DNA of 64,000 nt, from positions 48,855-112,854 of the forward strand of contig JANQPY010000025.1 of assembly GCA_028285245.1 (NCBI GenBank). Direction: 5' to 3'. This stretch comes from Gammaproteobacteria bacterium (GTDB taxonomy: Bacteria; Pseudomonadota; Gammaproteobacteria; Steroidobacterales; GCA-2729495). Positions within the stretch are counted from its first letter, which is position 1; each line of letters starts with the position of its first letter. Under the pieces are notes generated by a model. That model was not told the origin of the DNA, ran no database searches, and worked only from the letters and a program-made list of their open reading frames with translations. Positions 62,777 through 64,000 of this stretch are shown here, piece by piece. Made by a program: the position numbers and the translations under genes.

Positions 62777-63835
62777 GTGAAGACTGAATTAATTGCGGGA
62801 GCGGCTCTGTTAGGAGCATCCCTCCAAGCAGGGGCCTACTCCGCGACCGCGAATGTCACTTTCGAGTGGGCAACCAATGGTGTGTCGTCGGGTTGGAACG
62901 GCAGTTCGCCAAACGCGATTACCACGGTGTCGGACTCGGTCTACTTCACGTCATTGACGGGCGCCGGTAACGTTCGTAATGCGAATCAGTACTACAACCC
63001 GGACTTTGCAACCTCGACCTTTTATTCATCTAGCGGCTGTACAGACGCTAGCGGAGGCCCCACCGATTTCAGGGCGCAGTACGCTTGCAAGACTGCATCG
63101 CCTGGAGTGTTTCCGGTTTCTGATATAGGCCCGGGCGGCAAAGCCGCCGGCACTCTGGTGGCAACGAGCACAACGCTCACAGGGTCACTAAGCCTGGTCT
63201 CCACCAGCGATGAGGGATTTGGGCCGCAGCCAGGGACTACGTTCGCAGCCCTAAACATACGATCCGCCGATACCTCACCGTTCAAGAATGTCTGGTACGG
63301 GCTAAGCAGTGACACTTCTTTGATCGTGGACCTTCGGGGGACGTTCACGGAAACGAACTGGCGTATCACGGGTGGCACCGTAAGGGTTTTCGATTCGTCT
63401 TTTCAGTGCGCGGTCGCAGATTTTTCTGGAGTGCTTTGCTCAAGCACCCAACGGGGGGATGGGACTGGCAGCTTTCTTAGCTGGGGGGACGATCCCCGCC
63501 CCGGTGGCGGCGGTATTCCCGGACAGATCAACGAGATTCAGGTGTACAACGCTGATGGCACTGTACTAATCGATACTCTTTCCGGCGTACTTGCCGATTT
63601 GACGATTGGAGCCGACGGATCAATCTCCACCAGCGCGGGCGAAATTCGGCAGGGCAATGATCAGTTCGTCTGCATCGACCAGGTTCGGTACGACGGAGCA
63701 TCTATAACCTGTGGAACAATACGGGCAGCCAACCTAGTTGTGACGGGTGGCGTTGTCATTCCCTTACCGGCGGCCGTTTGGCTATTCGGCTCGGCGCTCG
63801 GTTTATTGGGCTGGGTGCGCAGTTCAAAGCGCTAG
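62777..63835 (+). CDS. Secreted protein with VPLPA-like (PEP-CTERM) sorting tail
   Basis: A 352-residue exported protein. Signal peptide MKTELIAGAALLGASLQAGA, then an extracellular Ser/Thr/Gly-rich domain with aromatic-rich segments (FEWATNGVSSGWNGSS, SVYFTSLTGAGNV, WYGLSSDTSLIVDLRGTFTETNW) and three Cys pairs (SGCTDAS..YACKT, FQCAVADF..LCSS, FVCIDQ..ITCGT). The end VIPLPAAVWLFGSALGLLGWVRSSKR is a classic exosortase tail: PLPA motif, membrane helix, basic end. The GTG at 62777 has GGGGAG 7 bases upstream; a TTG at 62753 is less likely. Function of the body unknown. Confidence 0.85.
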   Translation: MKTELIAGAALLGASLQAGAYSATANVTFEWATNGVSSGWNGSSPNAITTVSDSVYFTSLTGAGNVRNANQYYNPDFATSTFYSSSGCTDASGGPTDFRAQYACKTASPGVFPVSDIGPGGKAAGTLVATSTTLTGSLSLVSTSDEGFGPQPGTTFAALNIRSADTSPFKNVWYGLSSDTSLIVDLRGTFTETNWRITGGTVRVFDSSFQCAVADFSGVLCSSTQRGDGTGSFLSWGDDPRPGGGGIPGQINEIQVYNADGTVLIDTLSGVLADLTIGADGSISTSAGEIRQGNDQFVCIDQVRYDGASITCGTIRAANLVVTGGVVIPLPAAVWLFGSALGLLGWVRSSKR

Positions 63836-64000
63836 TCTGCGACCTTGGGTTACAGAGAGATCTGACTTTACATATTCCCGAAATTTGTCGGCGCGGTTAA
63901 CGAAATGCCGTTGTGCCCGCCCCAACGGTTTCGTAGCATGACCACACGACTAATCCCGATGACGCAATCTGGACAGTCGTGAATAACAAACAATGTAGTG
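63836..64000. other. Window end without a gene
   Basis: Nothing convincing: no ORF start, terminator or RNA. CTTTACATATT occurs at 63866-63876. The leader of the next gene may begin here. Confidence 0.4.

Overview
The window reads as about 64 kb of chromosome from a GC-rich, aerobic, Gram-negative bacterium, almost certainly a gammaproteobacterium. The evidence is the gene set (glnA-ntrB-ntrC, yibN-like/grxC/secB/gpsA, glyQ/glyS, EnvC, CoxBAC with Cox11, SURF1 and CtaA) and the replication-origin order gyrB-recF-dnaN-dnaA-rpmH-rnpA-yidC-mnmE. I cannot place it at genus level. There is no rRNA, tRNA, prophage, CRISPR array or intact insertion sequence. Coding density is very high, with many 1-4 nt gene overlaps.

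Layout. 0.1-6.7 kb: an aa3-type cytochrome c oxidase cluster (coxB, coxA, a 47-residue small assembly protein, ctaG, coxC, a twin-TM DUF2909 protein on the other strand, SURF1, a SCO-like thioredoxin-fold protein, ctaA). No heme O synthase (ctaB) is present. 6.7-14.8 kb: an unknown membrane-anchored protein, UvrD, TrkA and TrkH potassium uptake, and the two membrane subunits of a TRAP transporter without a receptor. 14.8-20.6 kb (minus strand): small enzymes and membrane proteins, an Atm1-like ABC exporter, a GST and a TfoX-N protein. 20.2-27.3 kb (minus): one tightly overlapping operon in which a TakP-type TRAP receptor with a Tat-lipoprotein signal heads a complete oligopeptide ABC transporter (oppABCDF). 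27.6-31.3 kb: dtd, tatA, tatB, tatC and a POT-family peptide symporter. 31.7-35.8 kb: a secreted protein with a VPxP/PEP-CTERM-like tail, a PAP2-type membrane enzyme, DUF1330, hotdog, HIT and CrcB proteins. 35.8-39.2 kb (minus): a periplasm-facing set (EnvC, CtpA-type S41 protease, divergent polysaccharide deacetylase). 39.3-43.0 kb: rhodanese, grxC, secB, gpsA, trmL and a class-1B-like dihydroorotate dehydrogenase. 43.1-47.6 kb (minus): glnA, a DUF4124 protein, ntrB and ntrC, with a well-formed sigma-54 promoter and paired NtrC sites upstream of glnA. 47.9-52.3 kb: glyQ-glyS-gmhB-plsC. 52.3-62.5 kb: the origin region. It ends with a second VPxP-tail secreted protein at 62.8-63.8 kb.

How it works together. 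Genes left of about 57.1 kb in the origin block run leftward and those right of dnaA run rightward, as expected for divergent forks from an origin in the AT-rich dnaA-dnaN gap. Two parS-like ParB sites lie inside recF. The metabolic picture is an aerobic heterotroph that imports peptides (Opp and POT) and organic acids (TRAP), exports folded proteins by Tat, and controls nitrogen assimilation by NtrBC and sigma-54.

Most worth a second look: the parS sites embedded in recF; ntrB, which has no ATG, GTG or TTG start and probably uses CTG; the REP-like repeat that abuts the mnmE start codon; the TRAP receptor placed in the opp operon away from its likely permease; two divergent gene pairs that share a CATG start; and the class-1B-type PyrD. 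I found no clearly new multi-gene system; most of the window is housekeeping.
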